A stretch of DNA of 64,000 nucleotides, from the NCBI GenBank assembly GCA_964640655.1, contig CAZXFT010000001.1, positions 62,001 through 126,000 of the forward strand. The letters are read 5' to 3'. Origin of the DNA: BJGO01 sp964640655. GTDB taxonomy: Bacteria > Bacteroidota > Bacteroidia > Chitinophagales > UBA10324. The translations under genes were made by a program, and so were the position numbers. Positions 1-8,651 of the stretch are shown here, piece by piece. Within the stretch, counting starts at the first letter, position 1. The number at the start of each line of letters is the position of its first letter. Below the pieces are notes generated by a model. The model was not told the DNA's origin, did no database searches, and saw nothing but the letters and a program-made list of their open reading frames with translations.

Positions 1-599
1 ATACATTAAGCATTAAACGAAATACCGTTTTTGAACTCAGTCACGAACATATATATCGTTTAGAAAGTGGTGCTTTAAAGATTATTCATTTTAATAAAGA
101 CGGTTCTCATCGTATTAAGTACATCATACTTGCCGGAGAAATTTTCGGTGGCCTGGCATATCTGATGCAGGGAAAAAAAACATACGCCGAACATGCCGAA
201 GCACTTGAACCAAGTGAGTTAAGTATGATACATATTGATGTGTTTGACGACTATCTCAACTCTCAGAATAATGGCTATAAAGTTTTTATGGAAGCAGTTG
301 GTCAACGTATCATCAAGTTGGAGCGAAGAATTGACAGTATGGTGTTTGGTAATGCCTCTCAGCGTATTATTAACCTACTGCTGGAATATGCAAAGAACTA
401 CGGAAAAAAATCGAATGACAGGATAACCGCACCGAATTATCTAACTCACATGGAAGTTTCAACACTTACAGGCACATCAAGACAAACGGTCACCAAAGTA
501 CTTAATGAATTGCGCAAGCAACGCAAGATTGAATACAACACACGTGAAATTGTTGTTTACATCAATCGCTTTGACAATACCTTGTTTGGAATTGGTTAA
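1..599 (+). CDS. Crp/Fnr family transcriptional regulator (5' truncated by window edge)
   Basis: The frame is open from base 3 to the stop at 599, so the start lies outside the window. An internal ATG at 165 is not the start, because coding-like sequence with cyclic-nucleotide-binding-fold character (ESGALKIIHFNKDGSHR, then LAGEIFGG) precedes it. The C-terminal part has a Crp-type winged helix-turn-helix with the recognition-helix pattern STLTGTSRQTVTKVLNELRK, followed by a basic wing. The family consists of dimeric sensors with an N-terminal beta-barrel (cAMP, redox or another ligand) and a C-terminal DNA-binding domain. No Cys cluster of the Fnr type is visible in the part present. The ligand and targets cannot be inferred. 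The next gene is convergent, on the minus strand. Confidence 0.85.
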   Translation, partial: TLSIKRNTVFELSHEHIYRLESGALKIIHFNKDGSHRIKYIILAGEIFGGLAYLMQGKKTYAEHAEALEPSELSMIHIDVFDDYLNSQNNGYKVFMEAVGQRIIKLERRIDSMVFGNASQRIINLLLEYAKNYGKKSNDRITAPNYLTHMEVSTLTGTSRQTVTKVLNELRKQRKIEYNTREIVVYINRFDNTLFGIG

Positions 600-642
600 G
601 AATTTATTTTTTTTCAACTTCCTTTAATTCAAACTCCAGCGC

Positions 643-996
643 TTATCCGCTTAGTAATGTTTCGCGAAAACTGATGCTCAACGAAACCAACATGAATAGC
701 AAAGCAGCGGCAAAGGAGTATTTTCCATACAGTTGTTGATCAAAGAAAATGAACATCATACTGAGTACGGCAACGATTAAACTCAATATGCCGAATGCCT
801 GCATATTGCGAATGAGCACAATGCGTAGTCTAAGGTTTTTTATTTGTAGAAGTTGATGTTCCTGATGCTCCGATTGATAGCGAGCATGAAGACCGCGAAT
901 GAGATTGGCCAATGCCAAAAAGCGATTGGTGTATGCGAGCATTAACAACGAAACTGCCGGAAATAAAAGTGCCGGTGCTGTGAGAGTTATTACCAT
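643..996 (-). CDS. DUF2721 family small membrane protein
   Basis: 117 residues. The N-terminus LTAPALLFPAVSLLMLAYTN followed by RFLALANLIRGLH is the recognisable signature of DUF2721. There is one hydrophobic segment at about residues 3-25, a charged Gln/Glu/His-rich middle (about 37-55), then two more membrane segments at about 63-88 and 92-112. No catalytic motif is visible and the family function is unknown. The gene stands alone, convergent to the Crp/Fnr gene and divergent from the ACMSD-like gene, with about 50 bases to the latter. Confidence 0.75.
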   Translation of the reverse strand: MVITLTAPALLFPAVSLLMLAYTNRFLALANLIRGLHARYQSEHQEHQLLQIKNLRLRIVLIRNMQAFGILSLIVAVLSMMFIFFDQQLYGKYSFAAALLFMLVSLSISFRETLLSG

Positions 997-1047
997 AATG
1001 AATCGTTTACAAAACTCGCTTTAATATTGAGTTACATTTAAAGACTT

Positions 1048-2055
1048 ATGCCAAGCAAAATTGATATTCATACTCACATCATTCCTGAACATCTGCCACG
1101 ATGGAAAGAAAAATTTGGATACGGCGGATTTATACATCTCGAACACCACAAGCCTTGTTGTGCACGTATGATGGTTGGCGACACATTCTTTCGTGAAATA
1201 GAGCACAACTGCTGGAGCGGAGAGCAACGCATCAAGGAGTGCGATGCACATCATGTTAATGTTCAGGTGCTTAGCACTATTCCTGTTTTATTTAACTATT
1301 GGGCCAAACCTGAACATGGATTGGAAACATCCCGTTTTCTGAACGATCATATTGCTCAGACCGTATCAGTGCATCCGCATCGCTTTATTGGGTTGGGAAC
1401 CATACCTATGCAGCATATTGGTTATGCAGTAAAAGAACTAGAGCGATGTGTTAATGAACTTGGATTTTCCGGAATTCAGATAGGCAGTAATGTGAATCAG
1501 GAAAATCTAAACGAAAGAAAATTTGATGACGTCTGGGCTGCTGCGGTAGAATTAGATGCTTGTGTTTTTATACATCCCTGGGAAATGATGGGTCGCGAAC
1601 AAACGCAACGTTATTGGTTGCCATGGTTGGTGGGTATGCCTGCAGAAACTGCGCGCGCTATTTGTTCTATGATTTTTGGCGGTGTGCTGGAGCGCTTTCC
1701 CAAACTGCGTGTAGCATTTGCACATGGTGGCGGGTCATTTCCTTTTACAATTGGCCGCATTGAACATGGCTTTAACGAAAGACCTGATCTGGTTGCTGTT
1801 GACAACAACATTAATCCCAGAAAATATTTTGGCAGAATTTATTTTGACTCTCTGGTACACGACGCCAATGCCCTTCAATATTTAGTTGATGTAGCCGGTG
1901 AAGATTTTGTTTGCCTCGGCACAGACTATCCTTTTCCGCTTGGCGAATTGCAGCCGGGTAAGTTGATTGAGTCTATGAGTTGGAGCGATTCACTGAAAGA
2001 TAAATTGTTTTGGACGAATGCGGAGAAATGGTTGGGAAGAAAAGTGGGAATTTAA
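1048..2055 (+). CDS. 2-amino-3-carboxymuconate-6-semialdehyde decarboxylase-like amidohydrolase
   Basis: 335 residues, matching the usual length (about 335) of ACMSD, EC 4.1.1.45, an amidohydrolase-superfamily zinc decarboxylase. It diverts the tryptophan/kynurenine-derived semialdehyde from quinolinate/NAD synthesis towards 2-aminomuconate semialdehyde. The N-terminal metal motif IDIHTHIIP, the segment FGYGGFIHLEHH, the block VQVLSTIPVLFNYWAKPE, the late His in FAHGGGSFPF and the Asp in CLGTDYPFPLGE all fit ACMSD closely. Start ATG at 1048 places the metal motif at residues 5-12 as expected. No other kynurenine-pathway gene is adjacent, so it is isolated here. A related nitrobenzoate-type decarboxylase is a less likely alternative. 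Confidence 0.88.
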   Translation: MPSKIDIHTHIIPEHLPRWKEKFGYGGFIHLEHHKPCCARMMVGDTFFREIEHNCWSGEQRIKECDAHHVNVQVLSTIPVLFNYWAKPEHGLETSRFLNDHIAQTVSVHPHRFIGLGTIPMQHIGYAVKELERCVNELGFSGIQIGSNVNQENLNERKFDDVWAAAVELDACVFIHPWEMMGREQTQRYWLPWLVGMPAETARAICSMIFGGVLERFPKLRVAFAHGGGSFPFTIGRIEHGFNERPDLVAVDNNINPRKYFGRIYFDSLVHDANALQYLVDVAGEDFVCLGTDYPFPLGELQPGKLIESMSWSDSLKDKLFWTNAEKWLGRKVGI

Positions 2056-2102
2056 GCGAGCTAAAAAATGATTTTTTTCATAATTCAATAAAACTCAAAA
2101 CC

Positions 2103-2504
2103 ATGAAGCGTGTTTCATTTATCATTCCATTTTTTGTGCTTGCTTTAATGATGATGCTGAAGGAAGCAACCGCGCAGAGCAACATAAGTAATGATTCTGA
2201 CGGGTATAAGCAGGCAGATACGGAGCTCAACAATCTATATCAACAAATACTTAAGGAATACGCATCTGATACAATATTTGTAAGTCAATTAAGATCCTCG
2301 CAATACCAGTGGGTGAAATTCAGAGATGCGGAAATGCTTGTTAAATACCCGCCTCGGGAAAAGGGTTATTATGGCAGTTCCTTATCATTGTGTTGGGGGA
2401 TTTATTTAGAAGAGTTGACGCGTACGAGGATACAAGTGCTAAGACAATGGTTGGACGGAACAGAGGAAGGAGATGTTTGTGCGGGATCAGTGAGAGTGAA
2501 ATAA
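2103..2504 (+). CDS. Secreted LprI-like (DUF1311 type) protein
   Basis: 133 residues from ATG 2103. The frame is open further upstream, to 2010, but the ATG at 2103 is followed by a clear signal peptide (MKRVSFIIPFFVLALMMM, cleavage near ATAQ), so it is chosen as start. The mature part has the features of the lysozyme-inhibitor LprI N-terminal family: YKQADTELNNLYQQIL, then LRSSQYQWVKFRDAE, and Cys residues near the C-terminus (SLCWGIY, GDVCAG). Proteins of this family are periplasmic or exported. A lysozyme-inhibitor role is known only for some members and is not established here. It is convergent with the P460-like gene, whose stop is 20 bases away. Confidence 0.65.
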   Translation: MKRVSFIIPFFVLALMMMLKEATAQSNISNDSDGYKQADTELNNLYQQILKEYASDTIFVSQLRSSQYQWVKFRDAEMLVKYPPREKGYYGSSLSLCWGIYLEELTRTRIQVLRQWLDGTEEGDVCAGSVRVK

Positions 2505-2524
2505 TTCTAATGACCATACAGGCT

Positions 2525-3022
2525 TTAAGGAAACAGATCAAACAATCTATTGTAGTCTCGGGCATTTGTACCATGACAACTAATGCAAGACTTACCCTTT
2601 TCAGAAGCAGGAACAACAACGCTTCCATCGGCATTATACTCAGACCAAAGCCATCCTTCACCAGCCTGTGGTTTTGACGACTTTTTCATAACAGCCAGCA
2701 TTTTTAATTCTCCCGTTAATGTAGTATAAAGCTCTTTAACTACAATCGAGCCTTCAGGAAATGAGCCTCCCACAGGAAGCTTGCCGGTGTCAGTTAATGC
2801 TGCATAAGCGCTGGAATTATAACGCACTCTGAAATAACCTAAATGCGGACTTGCTGTACTGGATTGTAGTACAGTGTTGTCTCCCATATAATAAATAAAC
2901 CCACCCGCCGATTTAGTTTCATTATATAATTCTTCATCTAAATTCTTGTCTTCTTTTTTACAAGACGCTATCAACAAAATCAATGAAGTTGATACTAAAA
3001 GTGCAAATATGGTCTTCCTCAT
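2525..3022 (-). CDS. Cytochrome P460-like c-type haem lipoprotein
   Basis: 165 residues with a lipoprotein signal (LILLIASC, lipobox Cys at about residue 21). A single CxxCH haem-attachment motif (KSCISCHG) lies near the C-terminus, in the layout seen in cytochrome P460-family proteins: beta-rich body (HLGYFRVRYNSSAYAAL, FPEGSIVVKELY), a Lys/Gly-containing segment GWLWSEYNADG, then CxxCH. P460 proteins oxidise hydroxylamine or NO-like substrates, but many Bacteroidota homologues are uncharacterised. The start overlaps the glgB stop by 4 bases, so it is translated from the end of the glycogen operon. The functional link to glycogen is unclear. Confidence 0.65.
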   Translation of the reverse strand: MRKTIFALLVSTSLILLIASCKKEDKNLDEELYNETKSAGGFIYYMGDNTVLQSSTASPHLGYFRVRYNSSAYAALTDTGKLPVGGSFPEGSIVVKELYTTLTGELKMLAVMKKSSKPQAGEGWLWSEYNADGSVVVPASEKGKSCISCHGTNARDYNRLFDLFP

Positions 3023-4977
3023 TTTTTTAATTTTAATACCAAGGCTGCAAGCGGTGGAAGATTTAAAGTTAATGAATGTTCCTGACCGTGACTTTCAGAA
3101 GCTAGGCTTGAATAGCTTTTAAATACCTGAAAATTGCAGCCACCGTATTTTTCTTCGTCGCTGTTAAATATCACATTCCAAGTCCCTTCGTTAGGAACAC
3201 CAATTTTATATTCTTCGCGAGGAACAGGGGTCATATTCAAAATCACGAGTATCGGACTGGTTTCTTCATAGCCTCTGCGCAGGTATGTTAAGATACTGCG
3301 TTCCCAATCGTTAGAATCTAACCATTCAAAACCATGAATCTCAAATTGTTTTTCAAATAGCGCGCCTTCTTTGCGATATAGTTTATTTAAGTCGCGCACC
3401 ATTTTTTGTATACCCTGGTGATTTGGATATTCGGTTAAATGCCAATCAAGACTGCGTTCAAAATTCCATTCAGACAATTGTGCAAAGTCGCAACCCATGA
3501 ACAACAGCTTTGCCCCGGGGTGTGTGAACATGTATGAATACACTAATCGTAGGTTGGCAAACTTCTGCCATTCATCGCCTGGCATTTTATTGATCATGGA
3601 GCCTTTGCCATAAACTACCTCATCGTGAGAGAAAGGCAGCATAAAATTTTCTGTAAAGGCATAGATCATGCTGAAGGTAATCTCATTATGATGATACTTA
3701 CGATACATAGGGTCTTTTGCAAAATATTTCAGTGTATCGTGCATCCAGCCCATCATCCACTTCATACCGAATCCTAAGCCACCACTATATGTAGGCCTAG
3801 ACACACCTGTAAATGAGGTGCTCTCTTCTGCTATGGTTTGAACGTCTGGATAAAGATGAAAGACCACTTCATTCATTTCTTTAAATAAAGAAATGGCTTC
3901 TAAATTCTCTCTACCACCATATTCATTTGGAATCCATTCACCTTCGTTGCGTGAATAATTGAGGTACAACATAGATGCAACAGCATCAACGCGCAAACCA
4001 TCGGCATGATAACGATCTAACCAAAACAATGCATTGCTGATTAGAAAACTGCGCACTTCATAACGGCCATAGTTAAAAATGTAACTTTTCCAGTCGGGAT
4101 GAAAACCCTTGCGCATATCTTCATGCTCATAAAGATTTGATCCATCGAAACGAAACAATCCGTGTCCATCACCGGGATAGTGAGAAGGCACCCAGTCCAA
4201 TATGACGCCAATGCCGGCATTATGTAATTCATCTATGAGGTGCATGAAATCCTGTGGCGTTCCAAACCTTGAAGAAGGAGCAAAGTATCCTGTTATCTGA
4301 TAACCCCACGATGGTGCATAAGGATGTTCCATGATGGGCATAAACTCTACATGTGTGTAGCCCATTTCTTTAACATAGGCGGTCAGAGACTTGGCCAGAT
4401 GTTTATAGTCTAAGTATTTTTCAGGGTGATTAGGACTACGCTGCCAGGAACCCAGATGCACTTCATATACTGAGTATGGGGCATTCAGTGAGTTGTGCGC
4501 AGCACGTTTTTTCATCCACTTGCTGTCGCTCCATTTGTATTTGATATCCCAAACTATAGATGCTGTCATTGGGGGCACTTCCCAGAAAAAAGCATAAGGG
4601 TCACCCTTCTCCATCGTTTCATTATTGTTGGAGTGTATGAAGTATTTATATACTTCTCCATTGCCGATATGCGGCACAAAACATTCCCAGATACCACTAC
4701 CATCCCACCTTGCTGACATCCTATTGGCGCCATTGTTCCAACTGTTAAAATTGCCGATTACAGACACATAACGCGCATTGGGAGCCCATACTGCAAAATA
4801 AACTCCCTTGATGCCGTGGTGCTCAACGATGTGTGAGCCCAACTTTTCATAAAGTCTGTAGTGCTTTCCGGATTTAAATAATTCTATATCGTAAGAAGTA
4901 AACATGCTGAAGAAATCAGAAGTTGCTTCAAGGGTTGTTGCATCAGAGGCTTTTTTTGATTTGCGAGATTTAGTCAT
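3019..4977 (-). CDS. glgB: 1,4-alpha-glucan branching enzyme GlgB
   Basis: 652 residues, EC 2.4.1.18, making alpha-1,6 branches in glycogen. An N-terminal CBM48/E-set module (about 40-135, with YFAVWAPNARYVSVIGNFN) precedes a GH13 barrel. The catalytic nucleophile Asp331 is in GLRVDAVASM, the acid/base Glu384 in TIAEESTSF, and the third Asp at about 452 in PFSHDEVVYGKG. A C-terminal all-beta domain closes the protein. It lacks the extra N-terminal module of E. coli GlgB (728 residues) and is of the shorter form. It is third in the minus-strand operon glgE-maltokinase-glgB-P460, 17 bases downstream of the maltokinase stop, and acts on linear glucan made by GlgE. Confidence 0.97.
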   Translation of the reverse strand: MTKSRKSKKASDATTLEATSDFFSMFTSYDIELFKSGKHYRLYEKLGSHIVEHHGIKGVYFAVWAPNARYVSVIGNFNSWNNGANRMSARWDGSGIWECFVPHIGNGEVYKYFIHSNNNETMEKGDPYAFFWEVPPMTASIVWDIKYKWSDSKWMKKRAAHNSLNAPYSVYEVHLGSWQRSPNHPEKYLDYKHLAKSLTAYVKEMGYTHVEFMPIMEHPYAPSWGYQITGYFAPSSRFGTPQDFMHLIDELHNAGIGVILDWVPSHYPGDGHGLFRFDGSNLYEHEDMRKGFHPDWKSYIFNYGRYEVRSFLISNALFWLDRYHADGLRVDAVASMLYLNYSRNEGEWIPNEYGGRENLEAISLFKEMNEVVFHLYPDVQTIAEESTSFTGVSRPTYSGGLGFGMKWMMGWMHDTLKYFAKDPMYRKYHHNEITFSMIYAFTENFMLPFSHDEVVYGKGSMINKMPGDEWQKFANLRLVYSYMFTHPGAKLLFMGCDFAQLSEWNFERSLDWHLTEYPNHQGIQKMVRDLNKLYRKEGALFEKQFEIHGFEWLDSNDWERSILTYLRRGYEETSPILVILNMTPVPREEYKIGVPNEGTWNVIFNSDEEKYGGCNFQVFKSYSSLASESHGQEHSLTLNLPPLAALVLKLKK

Positions 4978-4994
4978 TGTGTAACTTGAAAGGA

Positions 4995-6539
4995 TTAATT
5001 GTCAGCATGCTTTTGCTGAATGATTTGCAAGGTGTGCTCTATACCCTTGAGTGGAATTCTTACCCAGCTCGGTCTTGAATTAAGTTCATATCCCAGCTCA
5101 TAAACAGCTTTTTCAAGTAGATGCATATTTAAGAGATAGTCAATGCTTTCTTTGTTATTTTGAATGTTGTATATGGAATCAGTAAGGATGAAGTATGTAT
5201 CTAAAAATGTGTTTTTCATTCTTTCATACCAATAAATAGTTGCATCAGAAACTTCTTGAAACGCAATACCTTTTGTTTCTACACTGAAAAACAATTTGGA
5301 ACATACAGCATAATGAAACGATCGCAAAATGCCTGCTACATCTTTCAGTGGGCTGTGTTTAATACGTCGCTCATAGATGTTGCTTTCAGGCTCTCCCTCA
5401 AAATCAATGATAATGACATCATTATCTGTATATAATATTTGCCCGAGGTGATAATCGCCATGAATGCGTGTGCGTATACCCTTTAGGGTCCTGTGTTTTA
5501 ATTGACTGAAATAATCAAGTATGAATCTGAGGTTTTGCTTAAAGTTATCTGCCAACCGTAAACCATACTCATTTAGTTTATACAAGTTGTCTTCCATCAA
5601 TTCGACACGATGAAGCGCAAGTTTATTCATGCGCAATAGCTGATCCTCGCGATAATGAATATCATCAAAACTTTCCGGAGCGAAAGCATCCGATTTACCG
5701 GAAGCTAATGCCAGGTGCAGCTCTGCCGTGCGTTTTGCCAATAGTCGGGTCAGTTCAAATCCTTGTTCCGAAATTTCACGACTGCCCCTCTGTACATTGA
5801 ATAAATAATCATTCAAGTAATCGCCGCACAAAGACCAACAGTCTTTTTCAAAGTTAACCTTGGTTTGCATTAATGCCAATGTTGTTGGAACATCTTTATT
5901 ATGCAATGTCATTACTCCGGCAAAGGCAGGTAAATTTTTGAAGTGGGTTTCTTCAGTAAGAAATGAAACCATTTCAAAGTCAGGATTAATTGCCGTAAAT
6001 AATTTTCGAAACAACTTCAGAAAGTATGTATCATTTACAATAACAGATGAATTACTTTGATCTAATTCCAGTGTAACTGATTTTTCGAAACGAGAATCTT
6101 CTGCCAGACCTTTACCTCTTTTGAATTCGATACGTTGTTCATTAAAAGGCAATACGGCTTCATCGCAAATGTTATTGAACAATACTTCTAGGAAATAGGG
6201 GCTGTAAATTGCATCAATGATGTTGAGTCTTTTTTCGTGTACATTAATTTCGCAGATGAATGATTTGGCTGAAACATCTTCATCCTGTGCCAATGTAACG
6301 GGCACCAAGAAGGTGTCGCTGTGATTATCGCTGTGATAAGCTGTAAGCAATATCAGATGAGAATAATAAGGTTTAACAGGAATGCTGAACACATTATTAA
6401 TGTTAACACTTTCTAATTGACTCGACTTGGCACTGAACCATCGGCAGCGTTTAAGATATTCGGGTATAGCCCTTTGTTCCAGCGTGTTCAACAGGTTAAT
6501 GTCACTACTTAAGTTATTCCAGTTATCTGTCAGCAGCAT
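4995..6539 (-). CDS. Maltokinase (aminoglycoside-phosphotransferase fold)
   Basis: 514 residues. The Brenner motif HGDYHLGQ at residues 360-367 and the metal motif DFEGEP at 379-384 are diagnostic of maltokinase (Pep2/Mak, EC 2.7.1.175), which phosphorylates maltose with ATP to maltose-1-phosphate. The N-terminal region (1-150, with CRWFSAKS) is the usual cap domain. Here it is a stand-alone enzyme; in many bacteria it is fused to trehalose synthase TreS. It starts 5 bases after the glgE stop, so the two are translationally linked, and its product is the GlgE substrate. No TreS is present in this window. Confidence 0.9.
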   Translation of the reverse strand: MLLTDNWNNLSSDINLLNTLEQRAIPEYLKRCRWFSAKSSQLESVNINNVFSIPVKPYYSHLILLTAYHSDNHSDTFLVPVTLAQDEDVSAKSFICEINVHEKRLNIIDAIYSPYFLEVLFNNICDEAVLPFNEQRIEFKRGKGLAEDSRFEKSVTLELDQSNSSVIVNDTYFLKLFRKLFTAINPDFEMVSFLTEETHFKNLPAFAGVMTLHNKDVPTTLALMQTKVNFEKDCWSLCGDYLNDYLFNVQRGSREISEQGFELTRLLAKRTAELHLALASGKSDAFAPESFDDIHYREDQLLRMNKLALHRVELMEDNLYKLNEYGLRLADNFKQNLRFILDYFSQLKHRTLKGIRTRIHGDYHLGQILYTDNDVIIIDFEGEPESNIYERRIKHSPLKDVAGILRSFHYAVCSKLFFSVETKGIAFQEVSDATIYWYERMKNTFLDTYFILTDSIYNIQNNKESIDYLLNMHLLEKAVYELGYELNSRPSWVRIPLKGIEHTLQIIQQKHADN

Positions 6540-6544
6540 AAGTG

Positions 6545-8491
6545 TTATTTCTTTTCAATGCGAAACAAATGAAAAGGCAATACATGTGGATCCAAAGCCA
6601 CATAATTCCATTCGCCTTTCCAAACATACTGACTGCCGGTGAGCAAGTCGTGCACAATAAATTCTTCATCTGCACCAATTCCAATTTCTTGCAACGGTGT
6701 TTTTACCATACCTTCTTGTTTGTGATAAGGGTCCAGATTTACCACCATGAGTAATTGATTTTCCATCTCAGTGCTTTGTTTCACATAAGCCATCAGGTGC
6801 TCATTAGCTATATCGCAAAACTGTATGTTGTTGGTGTTCTGCAATGCTTTGTTGCTGCGGCGTATGTGATTCACCTTACTGATGAGCTCGGTAAAACGTG
6901 TTTTCTTTTCCCAATCCCAATGATAGATTTCGTATTTCTCAGAGTTAAAATATTCTTCCTTGCCTGGTATGGCGTCGTGAATCATAAATTCAAACACAGG
7001 TCCGTAGAAGCCGTAGTTAGATGATAGTGTTGCCGCTAAAAAAAACCTCGTAAAGAATACTGACTCAAGGCCACTCTGCAGATTATAAGGTAATATGTCG
7101 GGTGTGTTGGGCCAGAAGTTTGGACGGAAATAATATTTCATGTCTGTACGGCTTAACTCATTCATATACTCTGTAAGCTCTGCCTTTGTTGTTCGCCACG
7201 TAAAGTATGTATATGATTGCGAGAAACCACCTTTAGCCAATTGTTGCATCACTTTAGGACGAGTGAATGCTTCGGAGAGAAACAATACATCGGGATTTTC
7301 TTTTTTTATTTCACTAATTATCCACTCCCAAAAGATAAAAGGCTTGGTATGTGGATTGTCCACGCGGAAAATCCTTACACCTTGCTTTATCCAGTATTGC
7401 AAGATGCCTTTCAAATCTATCCATAGATTTTTCCAATCATCGGTTTCAAAATGAATTGGCAGAACATCCTGATATTTCTTAGGAGGATTTTCAGCGTACT
7501 GCACTGTGCCATCAGGACGCCATTTGAACCACTGTGGATGTTCTTTCACATAAGGATGTTCGGGAGAACATTGCAGGGCATAATCCATGGCTATTTCTAT
7601 ACCGCGCTTATCGGCTTCTTTCACCAGCTTTTTAAAATCTTCTAGCGATCCTAGTTCAGATAAAATGCCCTTATGGCCACCGTCTTTATTACCTATAGCC
7701 CATGGAGAACCTGGTTCTCCGTCTTGTGCATTGGGGTTGTTGTTTTTTCCTTTACGAAATGAATCACCAATGGGATGTACAGGCGGTAGATATAGTACAT
7801 CGAACCCCATGTCCTGTAAGCGGGGCAACAGTTGTATTACATCTTTAAACGTGCCGTGTGTGTTGAGTTTAGATGAAGTGCTGCGCGGAAACAATTCGTA
7901 CCAGGTACTAAACCCGGCGCGTGGTCTATCTACATAAACTCTTAGTTCTAAAGGATAGGTGACAACCGATGCACACACAGGATATTTAATGGCTAAATGA
8001 TGAATGGAATTACCATGAGCAACCCGGCAGGCTTCTTCATACTTTTTTTCATTCAGGAATAAATCAACCAGATGTTTGATTTCTTTCACATCTGATTTTG
8101 TAGCACTCTCAAACATTTGTTCCAACAATTGTGCTCCTTCCGCTAATTCGACTTTTACATTTTCGCCGGCATCTATTTTTCGTTTTATGCCATGGTGCCA
8201 TGTTAAGGTATGGTCCACCCAAGCCTTGATAGTGAAAATATAAGTGCCTTTGGTGTCCGCTACAAAACTTGCACTCCATCGGTCGTTGCTTGCCGCAGTA
8301 AGTAATACATCACGAAAGTTTTTTTGCTTTTCATGTTTGTAAAGCAACAATGCATTCACCACGTCGTGACCATCTCCAAAGATATCGGCTTCAACAAGAA
8401 TGCTGTCTCCTAAAACTGCTTTAGCAATATATCGTCCACCGTCAATCTCCGGGCTTACGTTCTCAATAACCACACGGTTTTTTCCGTCCAT
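6545..8491 (-). CDS. glgE: Alpha-1,4-glucan:maltose-1-phosphate maltosyltransferase GlgE
   Basis: 648 residues, EC 2.4.99.16, a GH13 subfamily 3 enzyme that adds maltosyl units from maltose-1-phosphate to the non-reducing end of alpha-glucan. The N-terminal DUF3416-type beta domain (about 1-105) is followed by an inserted helical region and a TIM barrel. The nucleophile Asp378 lies in FRVDNPHTKP and the acid Glu407 in LSEAFTRP. The FRVDNPHTKP block is specific to GlgE and separates it from other GH13 enzymes. It is the first gene of the minus-strand glycogen operon, with about 160 bases of divergent upstream region shared with the helicase gene. Confidence 0.95.
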   Translation of the reverse strand: MDGKNRVVIENVSPEIDGGRYIAKAVLGDSILVEADIFGDGHDVVNALLLYKHEKQKNFRDVLLTAASNDRWSASFVADTKGTYIFTIKAWVDHTLTWHHGIKRKIDAGENVKVELAEGAQLLEQMFESATKSDVKEIKHLVDLFLNEKKYEEACRVAHGNSIHHLAIKYPVCASVVTYPLELRVYVDRPRAGFSTWYELFPRSTSSKLNTHGTFKDVIQLLPRLQDMGFDVLYLPPVHPIGDSFRKGKNNNPNAQDGEPGSPWAIGNKDGGHKGILSELGSLEDFKKLVKEADKRGIEIAMDYALQCSPEHPYVKEHPQWFKWRPDGTVQYAENPPKKYQDVLPIHFETDDWKNLWIDLKGILQYWIKQGVRIFRVDNPHTKPFIFWEWIISEIKKENPDVLFLSEAFTRPKVMQQLAKGGFSQSYTYFTWRTTKAELTEYMNELSRTDMKYYFRPNFWPNTPDILPYNLQSGLESVFFTRFFLAATLSSNYGFYGPVFEFMIHDAIPGKEEYFNSEKYEIYHWDWEKKTRFTELISKVNHIRRSNKALQNTNNIQFCDIANEHLMAYVKQSTEMENQLLMVVNLDPYHKQEGMVKTPLQEIGIGADEEFIVHDLLTGSQYVWKGEWNYVALDPHVLPFHLFRIEKK

Positions 8492-8651
8492 ATTTTGGGT
8501 TGTTTATGTTTTTTTGCAAATTAATGATGGTGTAGCCAAATCGTGAAATACACGCACTTTTTAATTCTCCGTATTAATAAATGTTTTATTCAAACATCGG
8601 AAATAGGTAAAATTTAATCGTAAGCAAATAATTGCTGCCTAACTTTAGCGC

